A stretch of 64,000 bases of DNA from Ferrovibrio sp036381655 (GTDB lineage: Bacteria > Pseudomonadota > Alphaproteobacteria > Ferrovibrionales > Ferrovibrionaceae), in contig NZ_DASVCJ010000065.1 in assembly GCF_036381655.1 (NCBI RefSeq), positions 62,001-126,000 on the forward strand, in the 5' to 3' direction. This document shows positions 8,537-16,422 of this stretch, one piece after another. How positions within the stretch are numbered: the stretch's first letter is position 1; every line of letters begins with the position of its first letter. Under the pieces are notes generated by a model. The model did no database searches. It was not told the origin of the DNA and saw nothing but the letters and a program-made list of their open reading frames with translations. A program made the translations under genes and the position numbers.

Positions 8537-10312
8537 ATGCAGATCGACAAAGCCGCCCTCTTCTTCCGCCCCGGCCTCCGCCACAGGAAATCGCGGCGGC
8601 CATTCCTGCCCGCCGCCTTGGCGCTCGCCCTTGCGCTGCCGCTTTCGGCTTGCGGCGCCGGCGATGGCCATATGGCGTCGGGCTCCTCCCGCGGCGGCTA
8701 CGAACTCGATTCCCCCTATGGCAACTTCCTGGCCGCCCGCCATGCGCGCCTGCTGAACGACAATGCCACGGCGGCGAAGTATTACCTGCGCGCGCTTGAG
8801 GAGGACCCCAATAACGCGCTGCTCGCGCAAGGCGCCTTTCTGACGCTCATCGCCGATGGCCGTGTCGCCGAGGCGGTGACGCTGACGCCGGCGCTGCGCG
8901 CGCATAATTCAGCCGACTACCTGCCGCGCATGGCGCAGGCTTCGGCGATGATGCTGGCGCGCGACTACGACGGCATATTGCAACTGGTCAACGAAGGCCC
9001 GTCGGGCGGCATCAATGCCGCCTTCAATCCGCTGCTCAGCGCCTTCGCCTATGCCGGCAAGGGCGAGGCCGATCAGGCAATCGCCAATCTCGACAAGCTG
9101 GAACGGCATCCGCTGCTGTCCGGCGTGCATGCCCATCTGAAGCCGCTGCTGCTTGATTTGCTGGGCCAGACGGATGCCGCGGCTGCCGCCTATCGCCGGG
9201 CCATCGAAGGCCGCGAGCGGGCCGGCACCCGACTGGTCGATGCCTATGCGCGGTTCCTGGAGCGGCAGGGCCGGCGCGACGAAGCGCGCAGCCTGCTGAC
9301 GGAGCAGATGGCGCTCAATCCGGACAACCCGGTCCTGCAGCATGCGCTGCGCATGCTGAACACACCAAATGCGCATCCGGCGGAACCGCTGCTCGGCAAT
9401 GCCGTCGATGGGCTGGCGGAAGCGATGTTCGCCTCTGCTTCGGCACTCGGCCGCAGCGACGGCGGCGAACTTGCCGAATTGCATCTGCAACTGGCCCTTT
9501 TCCTGCGTCCCGACCTCGACGATGCCCGCATGCTGCTGGCCGACATCTATGAGAGCCGCGAGCAATGGGATGAGGCGCTGGCCACCTATTCCAAGATTTC
9601 GCCCGCTTCGGCTTACGCGGAAAGCGCCCAGTTGCGCAGTGCCTGGTGCATCAACGAACTGGGCCGGACCGAAGAGGCGGAGCGGATTCTGCGCAATATC
9701 GTCAAGACCGACCCGACCAGCCCGCGTGCCCTGCTTACGCTGGCCGATATGGAACGGCAGATGGAGAACTGGTCGGCCGCGGTGAAGGACTACACGGCGG
9801 CGCTGGCGCGAATTCCGAAAATCGAAACCCGGCATTGGACGATCTTCTTCGGCCGCGGCGTCGCCAACGAGCGCGCGCAGAACTGGCAGCAGGCGGAAGC
9901 CGATATGCTGAAGGCCTTGGAGCTGCAACCGGACCAGCCGCTGGTGCTGAACTATCTCGGCTATTCCTGGATCGACCGCAACGTCAACATCGAGCGCGGC
10001 ACCCAGATGATCGAGCGCGCCGTGGCACTGCGCCCGAATGACGGCGCCGTGGTCGACAGCCTGGGCTGGGCGCTCTATCGCCAGGGCCGCTACGCGGAAG
10101 CGGTGGTGCAGCTTGAGCGCGCCGTTGAACTCAAAGGCGGCGATGCGGTGATCACCGACCATCTCGGCGACGCTTATTGGCGGGTCGGGCGCGAAGAAGA
10201 GGCCCGTTTCCAATGGCGGCGGGCGCTCGGCCTCAAGCCGGATCACGACCTCGCCGTGCAGGTGCAGCGCAAACTGGATCGCGGCCTCAATCCGGTCGCC
10301 TCCAAGAACTGA
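8537..10312 (+). CDS. TPR-repeat lipoprotein (591 aa)
   Basis: This is an exported tetratricopeptide-repeat protein. A basic N-terminus and hydrophobic stretch lead to a lipobox (LPLSAC, Cys about residue 39), so it should be lipid-anchored in the periplasm or outer membrane. About 500 residues of TPR helices follow. The C-terminal repeats are strongest ('LVLNYLGYSWIDRNVNIE', 'VVDSLGWALYRQGRYAEA', 'ITDHLGDAYWRVGREEEA'), a pattern common to alphaproteobacterial TPR proteins encoded next to ispE. The frame is open from 8387, inside the ETF-QO gene, but the signal peptide fixes the ATG at 8537. It probably has a scaffold or assembly role; the exact function is unknown. Confidence 0.9.
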   Translation: MQIDKAALFFRPGLRHRKSRRPFLPAALALALALPLSACGAGDGHMASGSSRGGYELDSPYGNFLAARHARLLNDNATAAKYYLRALEEDPNNALLAQGAFLTLIADGRVAEAVTLTPALRAHNSADYLPRMAQASAMMLARDYDGILQLVNEGPSGGINAAFNPLLSAFAYAGKGEADQAIANLDKLERHPLLSGVHAHLKPLLLDLLGQTDAAAAAYRRAIEGRERAGTRLVDAYARFLERQGRRDEARSLLTEQMALNPDNPVLQHALRMLNTPNAHPAEPLLGNAVDGLAEAMFASASALGRSDGGELAELHLQLALFLRPDLDDARMLLADIYESREQWDEALATYSKISPASAYAESAQLRSAWCINELGRTEEAERILRNIVKTDPTSPRALLTLADMERQMENWSAAVKDYTAALARIPKIETRHWTIFFGRGVANERAQNWQQAEADMLKALELQPDQPLVLNYLGYSWIDRNVNIERGTQMIERAVALRPNDGAVVDSLGWALYRQGRYAEAVVQLERAVELKGGDAVITDHLGDAYWRVGREEEARFQWRRALGLKPDHDLAVQVQRKLDRGLNPVASKN

Positions 10313-10315
10313 CCC

Positions 10316-11215
10316 ATGGCGGGAACAGGCTTAAGCCGGCTGGCGCCGGCCAAGGTCAATCTGTTCCTGCACGTCACCGGCAGGCGGCCGGCGAATATGG
10401 AGCATGGCGGCTATCACGAACTTGAAAGCCTGGTTGTCTTCGCCCAGGACGATGGCGCCTGCGACCGGCTGGTAGTTGTGCCAGCCGACGCCGTGTCGCT
10501 GACCGTAGAGGGGACTTACGCGGCAGGCCTGCAGCAAGCCGGTGACGCCAATCTGGTCTTGCGGGCGGCCCGGCTGCTCGAACCGCTGCGACCGCCCGGC
10601 GCCAGTCCCGCGGGCGCCGCCTTCACCTTGACGAAGATGCTGCCGGTATCCTCCGGCATCGGCGGCGGCTCGGCGGATGCCGCGGCGGCACTGCATCTGC
10701 TGCGGGCACTGTGGCAAATCGAGATCGACGACGAAGCCCTCTCCCGGCTGGCTGCCCGGCTGGGCGCCGACATTCCGGTCTGTCTGTTCGGCCGCGCCGC
10801 CATGATGACGGGTATCGGCGAGATCATCGTCCCGCTAGCCGAACTGCCGCCGATCTGGCTGGTGCTGGCCAATCCGGGGGTGGCGCTCTCGACCGCGGAG
10901 GTTTTCGCCGCGCTCGGCGGCCGCTACAGCCCAGCGCGGCCGCTGGAACGCCGTCCGGCCAGCGCCGCCGATCTCGCCATCCTGCTCCGTGCCCGGCAGA
11001 ACGACCTGGAGGCGCCGGCGCGCTTTCTGGCGCCCGAGATCGACCCGGTGCTTGCCGCCCTGCAGGCCCAGAGCGGCTGCCTGCTGGCGCGGCTGTCCGG
11101 TTCGGGTGCGACCTGTTTCGGGTTGTTCGCCACGGCGCGCGAAGCGCAGTTCGCTGCCCGCAACATCCAGCGCGCCCATCCGAAATGGTGGGCCGTCGCC
11201 ACGGCGGCCGGATAA
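10316..11215 (+). CDS. ispE: 4-diphosphocytidyl-2-C-methyl-D-erythritol kinase (299 aa)
   Basis: This GHMP-family kinase phosphorylates CDP-methylerythritol in the MEP isoprenoid pathway. Motifs are 'LAPAKVNLFLHVTGRR' at the N-terminus (with the catalytic-site Lys-Asn), the ATP-binding 'LPVSSGIGGGSADAAAAL', and the C-terminal 'LARLSGSGATCFGLF'. The length is normal. The start is three bases after the TPR lipoprotein stop with only a weak ribosome binding site, so it probably relies on read-through translation. No other MEP gene is in the window. Confidence 0.96.
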   Translation: MAGTGLSRLAPAKVNLFLHVTGRRPANMEHGGYHELESLVVFAQDDGACDRLVVVPADAVSLTVEGTYAAGLQQAGDANLVLRAARLLEPLRPPGASPAGAAFTLTKMLPVSSGIGGGSADAAAALHLLRALWQIEIDDEALSRLAARLGADIPVCLFGRAAMMTGIGEIIVPLAELPPIWLVLANPGVALSTAEVFAALGGRYSPARPLERRPASAADLAILLRARQNDLEAPARFLAPEIDPVLAALQAQSGCLLARLSGSGATCFGLFATAREAQFAARNIQRAHPKWWAVATAAG

Positions 11216-11327
11216 GCAGCGGAATATAGTTTCAATACGTGACCGGGAAAGATCAGGGCGCAGGAATTCCGCCGCTGCATCGTGAAGGCTTTTGATCATC
11301 AGCCAATGACGCGGTCGAGGGCGATCC

Positions 11328-11426
11328 ATGTCAGCCAAATCCGATATCGTCATCTTCCTTCTGTTCATCGCCGCCTCCCTGGCGGTGGCAATCCTGGTCG
11401 GCTCGCCTCCGAAAGGCCTGGGCTGA
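11328..11426 (+). CDS. Candidate 32-aa single-span membrane peptide
   Basis: This very short open frame encodes a peptide with a charged N-terminus (MSAKSD). One hydrophobic helix spans about residues 7-25 ('IVIFLLFIAASLAVAILV'), and the tail is short (GSPPKGLG). A GAGG motif sits seven bases before the ATG. It lies in the gap between ispE and tRNA-Gln. The composition is what a genuine small inner-membrane protein would show, but no family is recognised and the ORF is short enough to occur by chance. Confidence 0.5.
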   Translation: MSAKSDIVIFLLFIAASLAVAILVGSPPKGLG

Positions 11427-11596
11427 CGAAATCGGCCGCCGGCCGCGTGCAAGCCGGGAAAAAGGCCGACTAGAATCCATGAAAACTGCCGCTTTTAGCC
11501 AAGCTTAAAGACTGGAAAAGCCTCGCGGCTGCGATTATCTTCCGCCCCGCTTCGGTGCCGCGCCGGAGCCGACAGGCCCATTCCATCGGGCTTCGC

Positions 11597-11671
<75 letters not shown>

Positions 11672-11794
11672 GTTTTCGCTTGCCCGAAATCCCCTCCGCC
11701 GAGCCGCATGATCTGGCCTAAAAGCCAGATTTCCGGGAACCGAATCCCGCCAGCCGCATCCAATGGCATATCGCTCACAGGAGGAGCCCTGCCG

Positions 11795-12406
11795 ATGGAT
11801 GCCATGGTCAAACCACTCGAGGATTTCGACGAAGCGGAGCCGCGTCCGAGTGTTGCGGAAGCAGAGGCGGCCGTACGCACGCTGATCCGCTTCGCCGGGG
11901 ATGATCCCAGCCGCGAAGGCCTGCTGGATACGCCCGCCCGCGTGGTGCGCGCCTATCGGGAATGGTTCCGCGGCTATGACGAGGACCCGATCGCGCTCCT
12001 GCAGCGCACCTTCGAGGAAATCGGCGGTTATCGCGAGCCGGTCGAGTTGCGCAATATTCCGCTGCATTCGATCTGCGAGCATCATATGGCCCCGATCCGG
12101 GGCAAAGCCCATATCGCCTATCTGCCGGTAGACCGGGTGGTCGGCATCTCCAAGCTGGCACGGGTGGTCGAGGCCTGCGCGCGGCGCCTGCAGATCCAGG
12201 AGCGCCTCACCGACGAGATCGCCAATGCCATCGATGTGGCGTTGCAGCCGCGCGGCGTCGCGGTGGTGATCGAAGCCGATCATGGCTGCATGACCTCGCG
12301 CGGCGTCTGCGCAGCCGGCGCGCGCATGGTGACGAAATGCCTGCTCGGCAGCTTCCGCGAGGATGCCGATCTGCGCCGGGAATTTCTGTCGTCCTTGGCG
12401 TTATGA
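11795..12406 (+). CDS. folE: GTP cyclohydrolase I (203 aa)
   Basis: This enzyme converts GTP to 7,8-dihydroneopterin triphosphate, the first step of folate/pterin synthesis. Zinc ligands lie in 'SICEHHMAPIRGKAHIAYLP' (Cys and His) and in 'HGCMTSRGV' (Cys). The substrate-binding 'RLQIQERLTDEIANAI' is present. The frame opens at 11708, but an AGGAGG-type site lies just before the ATG at 11795, which gives the usual length for the type IA enzyme. The gene is monocistronic in appearance, downstream of tRNA-Gln; ferritin follows 87 bases later. Confidence 0.96.
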   Translation: MDAMVKPLEDFDEAEPRPSVAEAEAAVRTLIRFAGDDPSREGLLDTPARVVRAYREWFRGYDEDPIALLQRTFEEIGGYREPVELRNIPLHSICEHHMAPIRGKAHIAYLPVDRVVGISKLARVVEACARRLQIQERLTDEIANAIDVALQPRGVAVVIEADHGCMTSRGVCAAGARMVTKCLLGSFREDADLRREFLSSLAL

Positions 12407-12493
12407 AATCGGGAACCTTCCGACGATGCCGCCATCCAATGATTGCGACGGACGATAACCGCCCGTTGGAAATGCCCCATATGGAGGGACGAC

Positions 12494-13075
12494 ATGCTTT
12501 CCGTAAACACCCCGAATGAAGCTGCCATACTCCCCCGGCGCAGCTTTCTCACCGGTGCGACGAAGATCACCCTGTCGGCAACCGCCATCGCGCTGCTTGC
12601 CGGCAATGACGGTCTCGCCGTCGCCAATGCCCATGCCGCCACGTCGAATGATGTGACGATCCTGAACTCCGCCCTTGGCGCCGAGCAGGAAGCCGTCGCC
12701 GCCTATCAGCTCGGCGCCGATAGCGGCCTGCTGCAAAAGCCGGTTCTGGCCCTGGCCGTCCAGTTCCAGGGCCATCACAAGCAGCACGTGGAAACCCTGG
12801 CCAAAACCATCAAGCAGCTTGGCGGCACGCCGGTCGCGCCGCCGAAGTCGTTTTCCTTCCCCACCGACAAGCTGAAGAGCCAGACCGATGTGCTCGCCTT
12901 CGCGGCCGGCCTCGAGAAAGGCGCCGTCAGCGCCTATCTCGGCGCCGTCCCGATCCTCCAGAACCGCGAACTCGCCAAGGCGGCGGCGTCCATTCTGGGC
13001 GATGAAGCCATGCACTGGGCGGTGCTGCGACAGGCGCTGGGGCAGGACCCGGTGCCAGTGGCCTTCGTGTCGTGA
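12494..13075 (+). CDS. Tat-exported ferritin-like domain protein (193 aa)
   Basis: This is a ferritin-like four-helix protein with a twin-arginine leader ('PRRSFLTGATKITLSATAIALL'), so it is expected to be folded and exported. Putative di-iron ligands appear as Glu in 'GAEQEAVAAYQLG', His in 'FQGHHKQHVETL', Glu in 'GLEKGAVSAYLG' and E-x-x-H in 'GDEAMHWAVL'. The start at 12494 has a GGAGG site; an open frame begins further upstream. Its stop overlaps the start of the cytochrome c gene (GTGA), and the sigma factor follows, so the three form one coupled operon. The function is inferred to be iron or redox related; oxidase activity is unproven. Confidence 0.86.
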   Translation: MLSVNTPNEAAILPRRSFLTGATKITLSATAIALLAGNDGLAVANAHAATSNDVTILNSALGAEQEAVAAYQLGADSGLLQKPVLALAVQFQGHHKQHVETLAKTIKQLGGTPVAPPKSFSFPTDKLKSQTDVLAFAAGLEKGAVSAYLGAVPILQNRELAKAAASILGDEAMHWAVLRQALGQDPVPVAFVS

Positions 13076-13551
13076 AAGGCAAGGCAGGCGCTGCGAACGC
13101 GCCGGCGCCTGCCGATTTCGCCGTGTCGGCCATCCGCATCTACGCCACAGCCGCTGTCGCCGCGGCGATCCTGGCAACCTCCCCCGCCCGCGCCGCAAGC
13201 GGCGATCCGGCACGCGGCGAGCAGATCTATCAGCGCTGCATCGCCTGCCACTCCCTGGAGCGCAACCGCACCGGCCCGAAACATTGCGGCCTGTTTGGCC
13301 GTCGCGCCGGCAGCGTCCCGGGCTATGCGTATTCCCGCGCCATGGCCAAGTCGGGCATCATCTGGGATGAGAAAAGCCTCGACCGGTTTCTCGCCAATCC
13401 GCTAACCGCGTTGCCGGGTACCAAAATGGGTTATGCCGGCATCCGGGACGCCCAGGAGCGGGCGGATCTGATTGCGTGGCTGCGCAGCGCCACGCGGGAT
13501 CCGAAGAAATGCCCTGCCGGTGCGAATGGTGGTGATCAGCCGCATCGGTGA
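13072..13551 (+). CDS. Class I c-type cytochrome (159 aa)
   Basis: This is an exported monoheme cytochrome c of the mitochondrial/cytochrome c2 type. The N-terminal hydrophobic segment ('IYATAAVAAAILATSPARA') directs secretion. The heme site CIACH is near residue 56, and the axial Met lies in 'LPGTKMGYAGI'. The conserved 'GYAYSRAMAKSGIIWDE' and 'ERADLIAWLRSAT' are present. The usual GPxLxGLFGR loop reads 'GPKHCGLFGR', with an extra Cys. The GTG start overlaps the ferritin stop by four bases, supporting coupling with that gene and the sigma factor. Confidence 0.88.
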   Translation: MKGKAGAANAPAPADFAVSAIRIYATAAVAAAILATSPARAASGDPARGEQIYQRCIACHSLERNRTGPKHCGLFGRRAGSVPGYAYSRAMAKSGIIWDEKSLDRFLANPLTALPGTKMGYAGIRDAQERADLIAWLRSATRDPKKCPAGANGGDQPHR

Positions 13552-13577
13552 TAACATTTAACCCGGAGCAGCCCATC

Positions 13578-14312
13578 ATGCAGGCTATAGCACAACGACG
13601 CCTCGATAGCCTTTCCGCCTACGATGATACCGCGCTGGTCGATCTGGCCCGGCGAGGCGACGAAGCGGCCGTGCGCGTCATCATCCAGCGCCATAACCGG
13701 CGCCTGTTCCGCACTGCCCGCGCTGTGCTGCGCGATGATGCCGAAGCCGAGGATGCCGTGCAGGAAGCCTATATGCGCGCATTCACGAAGCTCGACGGGT
13801 TTCGCGGCGAATCGAGCCTGGCGACCTGGCTGACGCGGATCGCCCTCAACGAGGCACTGGGCCGGCTGCGCCGCAAGCGCGCATCCGGTGCACTGACGGA
13901 ACTCGACAGGGCCGCCGCCACGCAGAGCGAAGGGACCATCATCATGTTTCCGCTGACGCAGGCTTCGGCCAATCCTGAAACCGAACTGGCGCGCGAGCAG
14001 ATCCGCAGCCTTCTCGAACACATCATCGACGAGCTGCCGGAGCCGTTCCGGATGGTGCTGATCCTGCGCGATGTCGAAGAGATGAGCACCGAGGATGTTG
14101 CGGCGCATCTTTCGATCAAGCCGGAAACCGTCAAGACCCGGCTGCATCGCGCACGCAAACTTATCCGCGCCGCGCTCGACAAGCGTTTCGCCGCGGCACT
14201 TCCGGAGCTGTTTCCCTTCGACGGGTGGCGCTGCGTGGATATGGCCGAGCGCGTAGTGCGGCGGCTCCGGACCGAGGGCCTGCTGCCGGCCCTCCCGGAA
14301 GAAGGCCGCTAG
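13578..14312 (+). CDS. RNA polymerase sigma factor, ECF type (244 aa)
   Basis: This is an extracytoplasmic-function sigma-70 factor. Region 2 is 'VIIQRHNRRLFRTARAVL' to 'EAEDAVQEAYMRAFTKLDGFRGESSLATWL'. Region 4 is 'LPEPFRMVLILRDVEEMS' with the helix-turn-helix 'VAAHLSIKPETVKTRLHRAR'. A linker of about 35 residues and a 35-residue C-terminal extension make it longer than typical 180-residue ECF factors. A GTG at 13548 overlapping the cytochrome stop is a possible alternative start; ATG 13578 has a GGAG site. No anti-sigma factor is next to it, which is unusual. It is third in the ferritin/cytochrome operon. Confidence 0.88.
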   Translation: MQAIAQRRLDSLSAYDDTALVDLARRGDEAAVRVIIQRHNRRLFRTARAVLRDDAEAEDAVQEAYMRAFTKLDGFRGESSLATWLTRIALNEALGRLRRKRASGALTELDRAAATQSEGTIIMFPLTQASANPETELAREQIRSLLEHIIDELPEPFRMVLILRDVEEMSTEDVAAHLSIKPETVKTRLHRARKLIRAALDKRFAAALPELFPFDGWRCVDMAERVVRRLRTEGLLPALPEEGR

Positions 14313-14350
14313 AACTTCGGCTGAACACGGGTCAGAAAGCCATATCTGGC

Positions 14351-14375
14351 GGAACAATCGATCAGCGGCTCGGTT
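14351..14375 (+). promoter_or_regulatory. EcfG-like (general stress) promoter, near-consensus
   Basis: GGAAC (14351-14355), a 16-base spacer, then GGTT (14372-14375). The alphaproteobacterial EcfG consensus is GGAAC-N16/17-CGTT, so one -10 base differs. It lies 67 bases before the GH15 start codon, in a non-coding gap. Confidence 0.5.
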
Positions 14376-14442
14376 CCTGATTTACCGTCGGTTTTCCGGA
14401 CGGGATGCCTGCCACCCGGCATGTCTTTTCCGATGGGACGAA

Positions 14443-16296
14443 ATGCCGCTCGCGATCGAAGACTATGCCCTGATCGGGAATCTGCACACCGCTGCTCTTG
14501 TCGGCCGCGACGGGTCGATCGATTGGCTATGTCTGCCGCGCTTCGATTCTCCGGCCTGCTTCGCCGCCCTGGTCGGCAAGCCGGAGAATGGGCGCTGGCT
14601 GCTGCAGCCGGATTGCGACATCACGGAAGTGAAGCGCCGCTATCGGGACGACACGCTGATCCTCGAAACGGAATTCACCACCGAAGCCGGCCGCGTGACC
14701 GTTTCGGACTTCATGCCGGTGCCGGCCGACGAGCGCCGCGTCGACCTGTTCCGCATCGTCACCGGCCGTCAGGGCAAGGTACCGATGCGCATGGAGGCCG
14801 TCTTCCGCTTCGGCTATGGCGATATCGTGCCATGGGTGACGAAAAGCAACGGCGGCATTCACGCGATTGCGGGGCCGGATGCGGTCTTCCTGCACTCCCC
14901 GACCGAAACCCATGGCGAAAACGACCGCACCTTGGCCTCCTTCGAGGTGAGCGAAGGCCAATCGCTGCCATTCATGCTGTCCTGGACCAGGTCGCATCAA
15001 CCGGAGCCCGGAAGATTGGACCCTTACCAGGCGTTACAGCAGACCGAGACATGGTGGACGGGCTGGATCGGACGTTGCACTTATACCGGGCCGTGGCGTC
15101 ATCACGTGGTCCGTTCGCTTTGCGCGCTGAAGGCGCTGACCTACGAGCCCACGGGCGGGATCGTCGCGGCGCCGACCACGTCGCTGCCGGAACGCATTGG
15201 CGGCATCCGCAATTGGGATTACCGGCTTTGCTGGCTGCGTGACGCCACCTTCACCCTCTATGCTTTGCTGCAGTCCGGCTTCGACGCCGAGGCCGCGGCA
15301 TGGCGCGAGTGGCTGCTGCGTGCCATAGCCGGCAAGCCGGACCAGTTGCAGATCATGTACAGCATTGTCGGCGAGCGCGATCTGCACGAACGCGAGATAC
15401 CATGGCTGGACGGCTACAAGGGCAGCAAGCCGGTGCTGATCGGCAACGATGCGCATACGCAGTTGCAGTTGGATGTCTATGGCGAGGTGATGGACGTCTT
15501 CCACGGCGCCAGGAAGCATCAGGTGCAGTCGGAGAAGAATGCCTGGGAGGTCCAGAAGGTACTGCTCGATTTCCTGGAATCGAACTGGCGGCGGAAGGAT
15601 TTCGGCATCTGGGAAGTCCGCGCGCGGACAAGGAACTTCACGCATTCCAAGGTCATGGCCTGGGTTGCGGCGGATCGCGCCGTCAAGGCCATAGAGCAAT
15701 TCGGGCTGGATGGCCCGGTCGAACGCTGGCGCGCGCTGGCCGCCACCATCCATGACGATGTCTGTGCCCAGGGCTTCAATCCGGAGATCGGCTCCTTTGT
15801 TCAGCATTACGGCGGCGAGGAACTGGATGCCGCGTTGCTGATGATCCCGCTGGTCGGCTTCCTGCCGCCGCAGGATCGGCGCGTGAAGGGTACGGTCGCC
15901 GCGATCGAACGGGAACTGGTCCATGACGGTCTGGTGCGCCGCTACTCCTCGGAGACCGGTATTGACGGACTGCCGCCCGGGGAAGGCGCGTTCCTTGCCT
16001 GCACCTTCTGGCTGGCGGACAATTACGCCATGCTCGGCCGCTGGTCCGATGCGGAGAACCTGTTCCGCCATCTGCTGTCGCTGACCAACGACGTTGGCCT
16101 CCTCGCCGAGCAGTATGATCCGATCGCATGTTGCCAGCTCGGCAATTTTCCCCAGGCATTTTCGCATGTCGCGCTGATCGGCACCGCCTACAACCTGGCG
16201 TCACGATCGAGGGCAAGCGCCTCGCGGCGGTCGGCAGAGGTCGCGGCCAAGGAAGAGGAAGACACGGGAGACAATCCGCCCGCTGATGCGGGATAG
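14443..16296 (+). CDS. Glycoside hydrolase family 15 protein, trehalase/glucoamylase-like (617 aa)
   Basis: This is a GH15 inverting alpha-glucosidase. The trehalase-like N-terminal domain starts 'IEDYALIGNLHTAALV' and 'DGSIDWLCLPRFDSPA', and an (alpha/alpha)6 catalytic barrel follows. Family signatures are 'GGIRNWDYRLCWLRDATF', 'DFGIWEVRART' (candidate general-acid Glu) and 'PPGEGAFLACTFWLADNY' (candidate base Glu). Such proteins hydrolyse trehalose or alpha-glucans; the sequence alone does not decide which. No signal peptide is seen, so it is cytoplasmic. The C-terminus is a short charged tail. An EcfG-like promoter upstream suggests stress control, which would fit trehalose turnover. Confidence 0.9.
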   Translation: MPLAIEDYALIGNLHTAALVGRDGSIDWLCLPRFDSPACFAALVGKPENGRWLLQPDCDITEVKRRYRDDTLILETEFTTEAGRVTVSDFMPVPADERRVDLFRIVTGRQGKVPMRMEAVFRFGYGDIVPWVTKSNGGIHAIAGPDAVFLHSPTETHGENDRTLASFEVSEGQSLPFMLSWTRSHQPEPGRLDPYQALQQTETWWTGWIGRCTYTGPWRHHVVRSLCALKALTYEPTGGIVAAPTTSLPERIGGIRNWDYRLCWLRDATFTLYALLQSGFDAEAAAWREWLLRAIAGKPDQLQIMYSIVGERDLHEREIPWLDGYKGSKPVLIGNDAHTQLQLDVYGEVMDVFHGARKHQVQSEKNAWEVQKVLLDFLESNWRRKDFGIWEVRARTRNFTHSKVMAWVAADRAVKAIEQFGLDGPVERWRALAATIHDDVCAQGFNPEIGSFVQHYGGEELDAALLMIPLVGFLPPQDRRVKGTVAAIERELVHDGLVRRYSSETGIDGLPPGEGAFLACTFWLADNYAMLGRWSDAENLFRHLLSLTNDVGLLAEQYDPIACCQLGNFPQAFSHVALIGTAYNLASRSRASASRRSAEVAAKEEEDTGDNPPADAG

Positions 16297-16349
16297 TCCG
16301 CCTTCTCATCCGGTTATGCCCGCCCAGTCAGGCCTGCGGCAATATGCCT

Positions 16350-16374
16350 GGAACGATCCTGGATATTCCGTGTT
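16350..16374 (+). promoter_or_regulatory. EcfG-like (general stress) promoter, near-consensus
   Basis: GGAAC (16350-16354), a 16-base spacer, then TGTT (16371-16374), one base off the EcfG consensus GGAAC-N16/17-CGTT. It sits 48 bases before the ThDP-enzyme start, in the gap after the GH15 gene. Confidence 0.5.
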
Positions 16375-16386
16375 CAGCGCTGGGAG

Positions 16387-16407
16387 CGCCAGGCAATCTG
16401 CCTGGCG
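16387..16407 (+). promoter_or_regulatory. Hairpin in the predicted 5' leader of the ThDP enzyme
   Basis: CGCCAGGCA (16387-16395) and TGCCTGGCG (16399-16407) form a perfect 9-bp stem with a three-base loop. It lies between the EcfG-like -10 element and the GGAGG ribosome binding site. It may stabilise the transcript or modulate initiation; there is no T-tract, so it is not a typical terminator. Confidence 0.45.
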
Positions 16408-16422
16408 GCATGGAGGCATACA

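Noticed and set aside
11796..12283. Minus-strand frame antisense to folE
   Set aside because: folE is complete on the plus strand; the antisense frame shows no family.
12412..12440. GGAAC upstream of the ferritin-like gene as an EcfG promoter
   Set aside because: No CGTT or GTT at 16-17 bases downstream.
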